This document shows positions 1 through 5,376 of a DNA stretch of 5,812 bases, piece by piece. The position numbers and the translations under genes were made by a program. Position 1 is the stretch's first letter. Every line of letters starts with the position of its first letter. This DNA comes from Opitutaceae bacterium (GTDB taxonomy: Bacteria; Verrucomicrobiota; Verrucomicrobiia; Opitutales; Opitutaceae), in the NCBI GenBank assembly GCA_003168315.1, contig PMSP01000352.1, positions 1-5,812 on the forward strand, written 5' to 3'. Below the pieces are notes generated by a model, which did no database searches, was not told where the DNA came from, and saw only the letters and a program-made list of their open reading frames with translations.

Positions 1-1
1 C

Positions 2-1441
2 ACCTTCATGGGCGGCGCGTCCTCCAGCAACTTCCAGGTCCCGGACACGCCCGGGCTGCCCGCGGGAAAATCGCCGGACGGCCAGCAGTGGCTCCCCGGT
101 TCATTCGCGTCCTCGCGGCTGAACGAGAACCAGAACGAGCAGAACTACTACGCCGTCCTCACCTACCAGAAGACCGCGGGCGACCTGAACTACCAGGTCT
201 CGGCGTTCGGCCGCGACAGCAGCGTGCACTTCACCCCCGACCCCCTCGGGGACCTCTACTTCAACGGGGTCGCGAGCGACGTCGACCGGACCCTCTACTC
301 CGCCGGGATCCAGGGGGACGGCAGCTACAAGGTCAGCGGCGCCCATACGCTGCGGGCGGGTTTCTCCTTCCTCGACGAGTCGGTCGACGCCGACTCCGCG
401 ACCAGCGTCTTCCCGGTCGACACGGCGGGCAACCCGACCGGCTCCGCGTTCACGGTCGCCGACGAGCAGACGCTCCACGCCCTATTCGAGGGCGCCTACC
501 TGCAGGACGAATGGAGGCTCCTGCCGGGGCTGACCCTCAACTACGGCGCCAGGCTGGACCAGTTCAGCTCCTCCTTTGACGACGAGAGCCAGCTGAGCCC
601 CAGGGTCAACCTGATCTACCAGCCCCTGGACTCGACGACCCTTCACCTGGGATACTCGAGGTACTTCACGCCGCCGCCGGTCGAGAACGTGCCGGGAAGC
701 ACCGTCCAGCAGTTTGCCGGCACGTCCAACCAGTCCGCCGTCACCGAGGACGATCCCGTGAAGGCCGAGCGCTCGAACTACTTCGACGCGGGCATCACGC
801 AGAAGCTCGGGGCCGGCCTCCAGGTGGGCCTCGATGCCTACTACAAGCGGGCGAAGAACCAGCTCGATGACGGGCTGTTCGGCCAGACCCTCATCCTCTC
901 GGCCTTCAACTATGCCGAGGGCGAGATCTACGGCCTCGAGTTCTCGGGCTCCTACTCGAGGGGAGGGTTCACGACCTACCTCAACCTCGCGCACTCGGTG
1001 GCGAGGGGCGAGGACTGGGACTCGGCCGAGTTCCTGTTCTCCCCCGCCGACCTCGCCTACGTGAAGAACCACTGGATTTTCCTCGACCACGACCAGGTCC
1101 TCTCGGGGTCCTTCGGCGCGGACTATGTCTGGAAGCGCGCGCGCGGCAACACCAGGGTCTACGTCGACTCGCTCTATGGCACGGGGCTCAGGACCGACGA
1201 GACGGCTCCCGACGGGACCAACATCCCGAACGGAGGGACGGTTTCGCCCTATTACACGGTCAGCGTCGGCGCGGAGCAGAGCTTCAAGGCGGGCCTGCAC
1301 CGCTTCTGGAAGGTGCGCCTCGACATCGTCAACCTGACGGACAACTCCTACGAGCTTCGGGACGGGACCGGCGTCGGCGTCAACGCGGCCCAGTACGGCA
1401 TGCGCCGGGGGATCTTCGGAAGCCTGTCGTACGCCTTCTAG
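2..1441 (+). CDS. TonB-dependent outer-membrane receptor, C-terminal beta-barrel (5' partial)
   Basis: This is the C-terminal part of a TonB-dependent receptor, an outer-membrane beta-barrel that imports a ligand such as a siderophore, vitamin or oligosaccharide using TonB energy. The reading frame is open to the left edge (codons before the ATG at 8 are sense), so the signal peptide, TonB box and plug lie upstream. The visible ~479 residues show alternating aromatic/polar strands, for example LNYGARLDQF, SPRVNLIYQP, TTLHLGYSRYFTPP, SNYFDAGITQKL and EIYGLEFSGSYS. They end in a typical receptor close: a VRLDIVNLTDNSYELRDGTG segment, then YGMRRGIFGSLSYAF with the C-terminal Phe used for BAM-dependent insertion. 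The ligand cannot be told from the barrel alone. The gene ends 10 bp before the convergent Fic gene, and no hairpin-plus-T-run terminator is visible between them. Third positions are strongly G/C, as in the genes up to about 4215. Confidence 0.93.
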   Translation, partial: TFMGGASSSNFQVPDTPGLPAGKSPDGQQWLPGSFASSRLNENQNEQNYYAVLTYQKTAGDLNYQVSAFGRDSSVHFTPDPLGDLYFNGVASDVDRTLYSAGIQGDGSYKVSGAHTLRAGFSFLDESVDADSATSVFPVDTAGNPTGSAFTVADEQTLHALFEGAYLQDEWRLLPGLTLNYGARLDQFSSSFDDESQLSPRVNLIYQPLDSTTLHLGYSRYFTPPPVENVPGSTVQQFAGTSNQSAVTEDDPVKAERSNYFDAGITQKLGAGLQVGLDAYYKRAKNQLDDGLFGQTLILSAFNYAEGEIYGLEFSGSYSRGGFTTYLNLAHSVARGEDWDSAEFLFSPADLAYVKNHWIFLDHDQVLSGSFGADYVWKRARGNTRVYVDSLYGTGLRTDETAPDGTNIPNGGTVSPYYTVSVGAEQSFKAGLHRFWKVRLDIVNLTDNSYELRDGTGVGVNAAQYGMRRGIFGSLSYAF

Positions 1442-1451
1442 TCCGGCACAG

Positions 1452-2042
1452 CTAGCTTCGGGCAAAAGTCATCAACGCAGCCAAGTCTCCCGCCTCGGCG
1501 GACCTGAGCGCCTCTATATAGAGAAGGCGTCCGGATCCCGGCGCGCCGGCGGCGGTTCCCGCACCCCAGGTGAGCGGTTTCTCCCCGTGGGACGCGACGA
1601 CAATGTCCGCGACCAGCCGCGCATGTCTCCCGTTGCCCTGCGACCACGGATGGATCGCTACGAGCCTCTGGTGGAGGCGAACCGCGGCCTCATGGACCGG
1701 GTAGGTGGAGAAGCGGAGCCAGCCCTCGGCATCGTCGAAGAAGATCCCTACCCCCTCGGCGATCCTGTGCGGCTCCCAGCCGGGATTGCGCTCCGTGGTC
1801 CGGTACCGCCCCGCGCCCCGCCAGACCGCGCCGAACATCCTGCGGTGCAGCTCCCGGGAAAAGGCCTCCGTCAGCAGGTCTGCCCGCTTGAGCGCCGTTG
1901 CGCGCATCGCCCACACCCTCGCGGCATGGATGCCCAGCCGCTCGACCTCGTTGAGCTGCGCCCGCGTGGAGAGGCTGGGAACGAGCCGCGCCTGCTCGGG
2001 CGCGGTGATGGCATCCTCCTCGCCGGCGGGTTCAGCGGGCAT
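1452..2042 (-). CDS. Fic-domain protein, 'mobile mystery protein B' family
   Basis: This 196-residue protein belongs to the Fic/Doc superfamily, and its match is to the small-Fic group named mobile mystery protein B, recalled as always paired with an HTH protein (mystery A). The Fic core motif is HPWSQGNGRHAR at residues 131-142. It holds the catalytic His131, the anion-binding GNGR (136-139) and Arg142. Phe is replaced by Trp133, and the Mg-binding Asp/Glu of canonical AMP-transferring Fic enzymes is Gln135. Upstream lie the family-like segments TRAQLNEVE (26-34) and the helix with RMFGAVWRGAGRYR (68-81). Downstream are LTWG (157-160) and YIEALRSAEAGD (175-186). Canonical Fic proteins transfer AMP or another phosphate-containing group to a protein; the target and chemistry of this subgroup are not known to me. 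The ATG overlaps the 3' end of the mystery A gene by 11 nt, which suggests translational coupling. It is probably the effector half of a toxin-antitoxin-like pair. Confidence 0.9.
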   Translation of the reverse strand: MPAEPAGEEDAITAPEQARLVPSLSTRAQLNEVERLGIHAARVWAMRATALKRADLLTEAFSRELHRRMFGAVWRGAGRYRTTERNPGWEPHRIAEGVGIFFDDAEGWLRFSTYPVHEAAVRLHQRLVAIHPWSQGNGRHARLVADIVVASHGEKPLTWGAGTAAGAPGSGRLLYIEALRSAEAGDLAALMTFARS

Positions 2043-2427
2043 TTTCCGCTGGGCCGGCGCCCTTCAGGGCCATCGACTGGTCGGTCGCCCTCTGGTGCAT
2101 GGCCGATGGATCGTGGAGCTGGGCAAGCTCGGCATACGAGCGCGCCACGGATTCCTTCGGGACGATGAAGTAGACGAGTTCGCAGTCCATCGCCTCGGCG
2201 GCGCGCCGGAGGGACGCGATGCTGATTGATCCCTTCTCCTCCGTGGCCTCGAACTGGGCGTAAGACTGCCGCTTTACGGAGGCCCTCACCGCCACATCGC
2301 TCTGCGTGAGTCCGACGGCCTCGCGCACGGCCCGCAGCCATCCCCTCGCAGGCTTCGTTGCGGCAACGCGCGATGCCCTCAGGACTTCAACCTTCTGTTG
2401 AAGTCCCTCAAGGAGAATGGCTCGCAG
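2032..2427 (-). CDS. XRE-family HTH protein, 'mobile mystery protein A' family (non-standard start)
   Basis: This is a small DNA-binding protein, the usual upstream partner of mobile mystery protein B and presumably the repressor/antitoxin of the pair. The HTH lies in the segment beginning VREAVGLTQSDVAVRASVKR and is followed by SLRRAAEAMDCELVYFIVP, a family hallmark. The most obvious start is the GTG at 2326-2328. However, the frame stays open upstream, and that segment encodes LLEGLQQKVEVLR and then ARGWLRA; a GW-LRA-(I/V)RE sequence before the HTH is typical of the family, so the GTG would cut a conserved region. No ATG, GTG or TTG is available there after the TGA at 2440-2442. I placed the start at CTG 2425-2427, which has GGAG five nt upstream and gives 131 residues. 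An ATG at 2455-2457 is in frame but separated by that TGA, so a nonsense mutation in a longer gene is the alternative. Family identity is firm; the start is not. Confidence 0.82.
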   Translation of the reverse strand: MRAILLEGLQQKVEVLRASRVAATKPARGWLRAVREAVGLTQSDVAVRASVKRQSYAQFEATEEKGSISIASLRRAAEAMDCELVYFIVPKESVARSYAELAQLHDPSAMHQRATDQSMALKGAGPAENAR

Positions 2428-2518
2428 TTTAGCTCCGATTCAGTTTAAAGACTGCATTTATTAGCTCTTGGCAAGTTAAAACCTGTATTATTGTAATATT
2501 GGCAGTCTTTACCATGCT
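2425..2518 (-). promoter_or_regulatory. AT-rich upstream control region of the mystery A-B operon with operator-like repeats
   Basis: This AT-rich stretch stands out in otherwise very GC-rich surroundings and lies immediately upstream of the HTH gene. It holds a perfect 10-bp inverted repeat, TAAAGACTGC at 2446-2455 and GCAGTCTTTA at 2502-2511, with centres 56 bp apart. It also holds a 7-bp direct repeat, CAGTTTA, at 2425-2431 and 2441-2447, 16 bp apart. On the minus strand TACAAT (2495-2490) is a possible -10, but no good -35 is found at the right distance, so no promoter is assigned. Autorepression by the HTH protein through these repeats is an inference from how such modules usually work. 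Confidence 0.5.
2446..2511. repeat. Perfect 10-bp inverted repeat, 46-bp spacer
   Basis: The arms are TAAAGACTGC (2446-2455) and GCAGTCTTTA (2502-2511). The match does not extend in either direction, and no target-site duplication is seen at the outer ends. Arm length and location fit a paired operator better than a terminator, because the loop is long and no T-run follows. Confidence 0.7.
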
Positions 2519-3493
2519 TTATGTGACCTCAGGTCGTTTTGCCCGGGTCTGCACGAGGATATTGGCCACCGTGATGAGGCCCCCGCCGACCAGGAGAGAC
2601 CATGTCGCACGCTCATTCGGGTAGTTGATCGCGGCCCACACGGAGAAGAGTCCCGGCAGGAAGAGCGCGAAGATCGAGGCGAACAGCGGCTCAACGCAGT
2701 AGATGAGCCCCGCCTCGGTCGACGTGATCGCGGGCTGCCACCGGTTCATGATCGTGAATGCCCCGATCGTGCAGACCACCGTGAGCGTCAGGGTAAGCGC
2801 CACCCATGGCGGCGAACCCCAGGGAACGAGGAGGGCCCCCGCTCGCGGCGCGGTTCCGGCGGCAAGCGCGGCAAAGATCGTTCCCTGGACCGCGAACATG
2901 GCGAGCGTGACGGACCCCGGGCGGTTGGCCGCGAACTCCTTGCGCTCCAGCACGAGGATCTGGCCCATGAAGAAGAGGGAGCAGAGGAGCGTCTCCCATT
3001 CGCCGCGCCCAAACCTGAGCGTGCGCCACTCGAAGTGGCCGAGGATCCCCACCCCAGCGAGGACGAGGACGCAGCCGGTCCAGACGACGGCGCCGGGGTT
3101 TCGCCGGTGCCATAGGGCGAACCATGCCGGAATCAGGATCGCCGAGAACTGCGTCAGGAATGAGGAGGTGGACGCGTCCGTGAACTGCAGGCCGTCCGTC
3201 TGGAAGAACGCGCCCGCGGCGGCGAAGGCGCCGATCATGGAGCCCTGCCGGATCTCCAGACGGGTCAACCCACCCTCCCCGCGCCGTCGGAAGAGAAGCA
3301 GGAGGAGTGCAGCCACGACGAAGCGCGGGGCGAGGGCCTGCGCCGCGAGAAACCAGGTCCCCGCGTCCGGCAGGAGCCTGCGGTTCAGCATCGTCAGGGA
3401 CTTGATGACGGCGAAGCTCACGCCCCAGTAAAGGTTCGCCAGCAGGAGCATCGTAATCGCATGCCGGCGCCGGGATTTGGGGAGATCAGTCAT
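2519..3493 (-). CDS. EamA/DMT-superfamily inner-membrane transporter
   Basis: This 324-residue protein has the length and layout of the drug/metabolite transporter (EamA, RhaT-like) group, with about ten membrane helices in two tandem EamA repeats. The first repeat spans roughly residues 13-153, beginning with TMLLLANLYWGVSFAVIKSL. Its signature DASTSSFLTQFSAILIPAW (106-124) matches the conserved region where these proteins place helix 4. The second repeat spans roughly 164-316 and carries the paralogous signature TSTEAGLIYCVEPLFASIFA (258-277), ending in a helix around 298-315. The N-terminus is basic (KSRRRH), as expected for a cytoplasmic end. Substrates of this family vary (amino acids, metabolites, drugs) and cannot be predicted here. 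The start is the ATG at 3491-3493; no clear Shine-Dalgarno precedes it, and Met15 is a possible alternative. It is divergent from the gene at 3645, and the mystery A-B operon lies 91 bp or more downstream on the same strand. Confidence 0.93.
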   Translation of the reverse strand: MTDLPKSRRRHAITMLLLANLYWGVSFAVIKSLTMLNRRLLPDAGTWFLAAQALAPRFVVAALLLLLFRRRGEGGLTRLEIRQGSMIGAFAAAGAFFQTDGLQFTDASTSSFLTQFSAILIPAWFALWHRRNPGAVVWTGCVLVLAGVGILGHFEWRTLRFGRGEWETLLCSLFFMGQILVLERKEFAANRPGSVTLAMFAVQGTIFAALAAGTAPRAGALLVPWGSPPWVALTLTLTVVCTIGAFTIMNRWQPAITSTEAGLIYCVEPLFASIFALFLPGLFSVWAAINYPNERATWSLLVGGGLITVANILVQTRAKRPEVT

Positions 3494-3644
3494 GTCGGCT
3501 TAGGCTGCTTCGGAGACCGCAGAGGGTGCCGGCCGCCCCCTCGCCAGCCAAGAGGGAACAGCCGCAAATTTAACATGAGCGGACCTGAGACGTCTCGACA
3601 TCGGCGGCGCCAGCGGCCACTCCTCACGAAGATACCCCCGAAAA
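3494..3644. promoter_or_regulatory. Divergent intergenic region between the EamA gene and the PPK2-like ORF
   Basis: This 151-bp gap must hold the promoters of both divergent genes. No convincing -35/-10 pair was found on either strand. The only structure is a perfect 10-bp palindrome, GAGACGTCTC at 3587-3596, which could be an operator half but is short enough to occur by chance. Confidence 0.35.
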
Positions 3645-4442
3645 ATGGCGAAATCAGGCGACGACCGTCGAATGTCGAAGAAAGCCTACGAGGCCCGCCT
3701 TCCTGACGTGCGCGCTGCGCTCGTCCGGATGCAGGTGGAGCTCAAGTCGGCCAAGTTCCCGGTGATCCTGGTCGTCGCCGGCGTGGAGGCGTCGGGGAAG
3801 GGGGACGTCATCAACATCCTGAACGGGTGGCTCGACCCGCGCGGCTTCGAGACCTTCGCCTTCCACGAGCCGACGGACGAGGAGCGCGACCGGCCCGCCA
3901 TGTGGCGCTACTGGAGGACGCTCCCCGCGAACGGCCGCATGGCGATCTATGCCGGAGGCTGGCACGCCGACGCGCTCCACGAGGACCCGCGGAGCGCGCG
4001 CGAGCTCGTGCAGTTCGACGCGACGCTCCGGCGCTTTGCCTGGTTCGAGGGGCAGCTCGCGGCGGGGGGGGCCCTGATCGTGAAGGTGTGGCTCAACCTG
4101 TCGAAGTCCGCGCAGCGGACCCGGCTTCGCGAGCTCGAGTCGGATCCGCGAACCGCCTGGCGGGTCACGCCGGACGACTGGAAAAGCCAGCGCGACTACG
4201 ATCGCCTCGCGCGCATCTCCGAGCGCATGCAGCCGGGGGTCGTCTACACCACGTTCCATCATGGCTTCACGGGCGCGAACGTCGTCACCACCGAGTTTGA
4301 GGATTGGGCTACCGGCTGCCCCGAGTACAAAGTGACTGCCGTGGAGGTGACCCTTGCCAAGAAAATGTCGGAGTGGCAGGAGCACTATCTCGAGACTCGC
4401 CGCCAGAACACGCAGATCCTGACGGGCGCGTCCGGCGACTAG
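3645..4442 (+). CDS. Chimeric ORF: N-terminal PPK2 domain of a polyphosphate:AMP phosphotransferase joined to an FdsA C-terminus
   Basis: Residues ~10-191 match the N-terminal domain of two-domain PPK2 enzymes (polyphosphate:AMP phosphotransferase), which use polyphosphate to phosphorylate AMP. Visible are KFPVILVVAGVEASGKGDV with the Walker A (G46 to GKG at 51-53), then DPRGFETFAFHEPTDEERDR (64-83), MWRYWRTLPANGRMAIYAGG (86-105), GALIVKVWLNLSKSAQRTRL (132-151) and WRVTPDDWK (162-170). At the usual DRSWY/GSWY position the sequence reads GGWH (104-107), so the Walker B aspartate is absent; this resembles N-terminal rather than catalytic PPK2 halves. The complete family is about 500 residues with a second PPK2 domain. 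Here, right after RISERM (190-195), the sequence becomes the end of a formate dehydrogenase alpha chain. No PPK2 C-terminal domain is found in any frame downstream, so phosphotransferase activity is unlikely. ATG 3645 is used; ATG 3672 (MSKKAYEARL) is equally plausible. Neither has a strong ribosome-binding site. Confidence 0.85.
   Translation: MAKSGDDRRMSKKAYEARLPDVRAALVRMQVELKSAKFPVILVVAGVEASGKGDVINILNGWLDPRGFETFAFHEPTDEERDRPAMWRYWRTLPANGRMAIYAGGWHADALHEDPRSARELVQFDATLRRFAWFEGQLAAGGALIVKVWLNLSKSAQRTRLRELESDPRTAWRVTPDDWKSQRDYDRLARISERMQPGVVYTTFHHGFTGANVVTTEFEDWATGCPEYKVTAVEVTLAKKMSEWQEHYLETRRQNTQILTGASGD
4221..4442 (+). pseudogene. fdsA: C-terminal fragment of formate dehydrogenase alpha subunit (FdsA/FdhF type)
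   Basis: This fragment is the last ~70 residues of the molybdenum/tungsten catalytic subunit of an NAD-dependent formate dehydrogenase, within the molybdopterin-dinucleotide-binding domain. The diagnostic segment is ERMQPGVVYTTFHH, then TGANVVTTEFEDWATGCPEY and KVTAVEV, very close to the conserved FdsA end (which usually has ATNCPEYKV; the Asn is Gly here). A short tail with SEWQEHYLETRRQ follows, also typical of FdsA ends. The rest of FdsA (N-terminal ferredoxin-like domains and the molybdopterin core, over 800 residues) is missing, and its place is taken in frame by the PPK2 domain. fdsD begins three bases after the stop, which confirms the identity: the delta gene normally follows alpha. 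The fragment could be a true gene remnant or one side of an assembly chimera. Confidence 0.85.
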
Positions 4443-4445
4443 AAG

Positions 4446-4652
4446 ATGGAATCAGACCGCATGGTTCACCGGGCGAACCAGATCGCTTTGTTCTTTGCAG
4501 GCTATCCGCACGACGAAGCGGTCGCCGGCGTGACCGATCACTTCAAGAAGTTTTGGGAGCGGCGCATGCGCGATCACATCATCGCCTATGTCGCGCATGG
4601 CGGCAAAGGGTTGCACGAATTGGCGCTGGAAGCGGTCAAGCGGCTGCAATAA
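4446..4652 (+). CDS. fdsD: Formate dehydrogenase subunit delta (FdsD)
   Basis: This 68-residue protein matches the small delta subunit of soluble NAD-dependent formate dehydrogenases (fds operons), which accompanies the FdsGBA complex and is linked to its assembly or stability. The family pattern is visible: MVHRANQIALFF (6-17), EAVAGVTDHFKKFWERRMRD (24-43), and a C-terminal GLHELALEAVKRLQ. Length is normal for the family. ATG 4446 is chosen because MESDRMVHRANQI matches the usual spacing between start and the ANQI motif; ATG 4461 is an alternative. No strong Shine-Dalgarno is seen; the gap to the preceding stop is three bases, consistent with translational coupling to fdsA. About 18 of 69 codons end in A or T (hand count), against about 12 of 182 in the PPK2 part upstream. 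The gene ends six bases before the convergent methyltransferase stop. Confidence 0.87.
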   Translation: MESDRMVHRANQIALFFAGYPHDEAVAGVTDHFKKFWERRMRDHIIAYVAHGGKGLHELALEAVKRLQ

Positions 4653-4678
4653 TCAACGTCAGTGACCTGCAGCCGCTT
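4638..4678. terminator. Hairpin spanning the convergent 3' ends of fdsD and the methyltransferase
   Basis: AAGCGGCTGCA (4638-4648) and TGCAGCCGCTT (4668-4678) form a perfect 11-bp stem around a 19-nt loop that contains both stop codons. The stem lies inside the last codons of both genes. No T-run follows on either strand, so intrinsic termination is uncertain; a bidirectional 3'-end structure is the reasonable guess. Confidence 0.45.
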
Positions 4679-5354
4679 TCGCCGTGGCAGCCTTCGTCAA
4701 AATCAAAATGTGCTGCCGGGGCAGCGTCTCTATCACCTGACTCAGCACCAACCCCTGCGGTTCGAGCTCCGCCTTTACTTCAGCCACGGTCATTTTGTGC
4801 TCCTCGCGAATTGGCACGTTCGGATCTTCCTTGCGATATTCGAGCAGCACCAGCCGTCCGTCGGGCTTCAACGCTTCGCGAATTTTGTCGATCATCTGGC
4901 GCGGCTGGGAGAACTCGTGATACACGTCCACCAGCAGCACTAAGTCCATGCGGTCCGCCGGAAGTTTCGGATCGGCCACGTCGCCTTGCACGGTCTCGAT
5001 GTTTGTGAGCCCCGCCTTCGCCGCATTCTCGCGCAGCCGCCGCAGCATCTCGGGCTGAATGTCGTTCGCGTAGACCTTGCCGGATGGTCCCACGCGCTTG
5101 GCCAGCCGCAACGACATGTATCCGGTGCCAGCGCCGACGTCGGCCACCACCATCCCCGCGCGAATCGAGAGCGCATCTAGCGCGCCTTCCGGATTTTCTT
5201 CCTTCCGCATGGCCGTACCCCTATGGATCCGGGAAAAGCTTTTTCCCATTACGCCCGCGATCTGCCGGCCCGTAACCGGGTGCTGCTCCTGAAACGCCTG
5301 GGCAACCGGGATCACAAGGAGAAGCCCGGCGAGCCAACGACGCATGATAGGCAT
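4659..5354 (-). CDS. Exported class I SAM-dependent methyltransferase
   Basis: This 231-residue protein has a signal peptide followed by a Rossmann-fold methyltransferase domain. The N-terminus MPIMRRWLAGLLLVIPVAQA (1-20) has a basic n-region, a hydrophobic core and an AQA cleavage site before Phe21. Motif I is VVADVGAGTGY (69-79). The acidic residue that would hold the SAM ribose is Asp98, in VYANDIQPEML. A motif II-like DLVLLVDVYHEF follows (127-138), with GRLVLLEYRKEDP and EEHKM after it. The substrate is unknown. Proteins with this layout are familiar from Acidobacteriota and other environmental phyla, usually annotated only as methyltransferase. Its export is odd, since SAM is cytoplasmic. 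Two in-frame ATGs (5354 and 5345) both keep the signal peptide. The gene is divergent from the cytochrome-domain gene with a 22-bp gap if the GTG start of the latter is right. Confidence 0.9.
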   Translation of the reverse strand: MPIMRRWLAGLLLVIPVAQAFQEQHPVTGRQIAGVMGKSFSRIHRGTAMRKEENPEGALDALSIRAGMVVADVGAGTGYMSLRLAKRVGPSGKVYANDIQPEMLRRLRENAAKAGLTNIETVQGDVADPKLPADRMDLVLLVDVYHEFSQPRQMIDKIREALKPDGRLVLLEYRKEDPNVPIREEHKMTVAEVKAELEPQGLVLSQVIETLPRQHILILTKAATAKAAAGH

Positions 5355-5363
5355 ACCAGCGTT

Positions 5364-5372
5364 GTATCATAC
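5364..5372. promoter_or_regulatory. Palindromic -10-like element between divergent genes
   Basis: GTATCATAC is a palindrome around a central C. It contains TATGAT on the minus strand (5371-5366) and TATCAT on the plus strand (5365-5370), both close to the TATAAT -10 consensus. Transcripts started from either would begin at or within a few bases of the two start codons, giving very short or absent leaders, which fits the lack of Shine-Dalgarno sequences. No -35 elements are recognisable, so this is tentative. Confidence 0.3.
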
Positions 5373-5376
5373 GGTC

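Noticed and set aside
482..1465. Long open frame (327 codons) on the minus strand opposite the TonB receptor
   Set aside because: It is an antisense shadow of a GC-rich gene, with Arg/Val/Glu-rich low-information composition and no recognisable domain; the plus strand carries a convincing receptor barrel.
1512..1523. Perfect 12-bp palindrome CTCTATATAGAG
   Set aside because: It lies inside the Fic gene over codons for conserved Leu-Tyr-Ile-Glu, and about one 12-bp palindrome is expected by chance in a window this size.
2446..2511. The inverted repeat as ends of a tiny transposable element
   Set aside because: The unit is only 66 bp, has no target-site duplication at its ends, and lies exactly where an operator is expected.
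2703..3431. 242-codon plus-strand open frame opposite the EamA gene
   Set aside because: The minus strand has two clear EamA repeats with membrane helices. The plus-strand product has no domain features and is rich in Arg/Pro/Ala, as expected of a shadow.
3587..3596. 10-bp palindrome GAGACGTCTC in the divergent gap
   Set aside because: Too short to be significant alone, with no second copy nearby and no regulator gene next to it.
4064..4071. Run of eight G residues
   Set aside because: It is in frame within Ala-Gly-Gly-Ala codons of a conserved PPK2 segment. It is a possible sequencing-error spot, but the frame stays intact on both sides and there is no sign of phase variation.
3654..4385. 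243-codon minus-strand open frame opposite the PPK2-FdsA ORF
   Set aside because: Antisense shadow; all recognisable motifs are on the plus strand.
4304..5008. 234-codon plus-strand open frame running through the FdsA tail, fdsD and into the methyltransferase
   Set aside because: It crosses three well-supported genes in a different frame or strand and its product has no family features.
5231..5247. GGGAAAA/TTTTCCC hairpin followed by no T-run
   Set aside because: It sits within the methyltransferase coding region and is explained by Gly-Lys-Ser-Phe-Ser codons; no terminator context.
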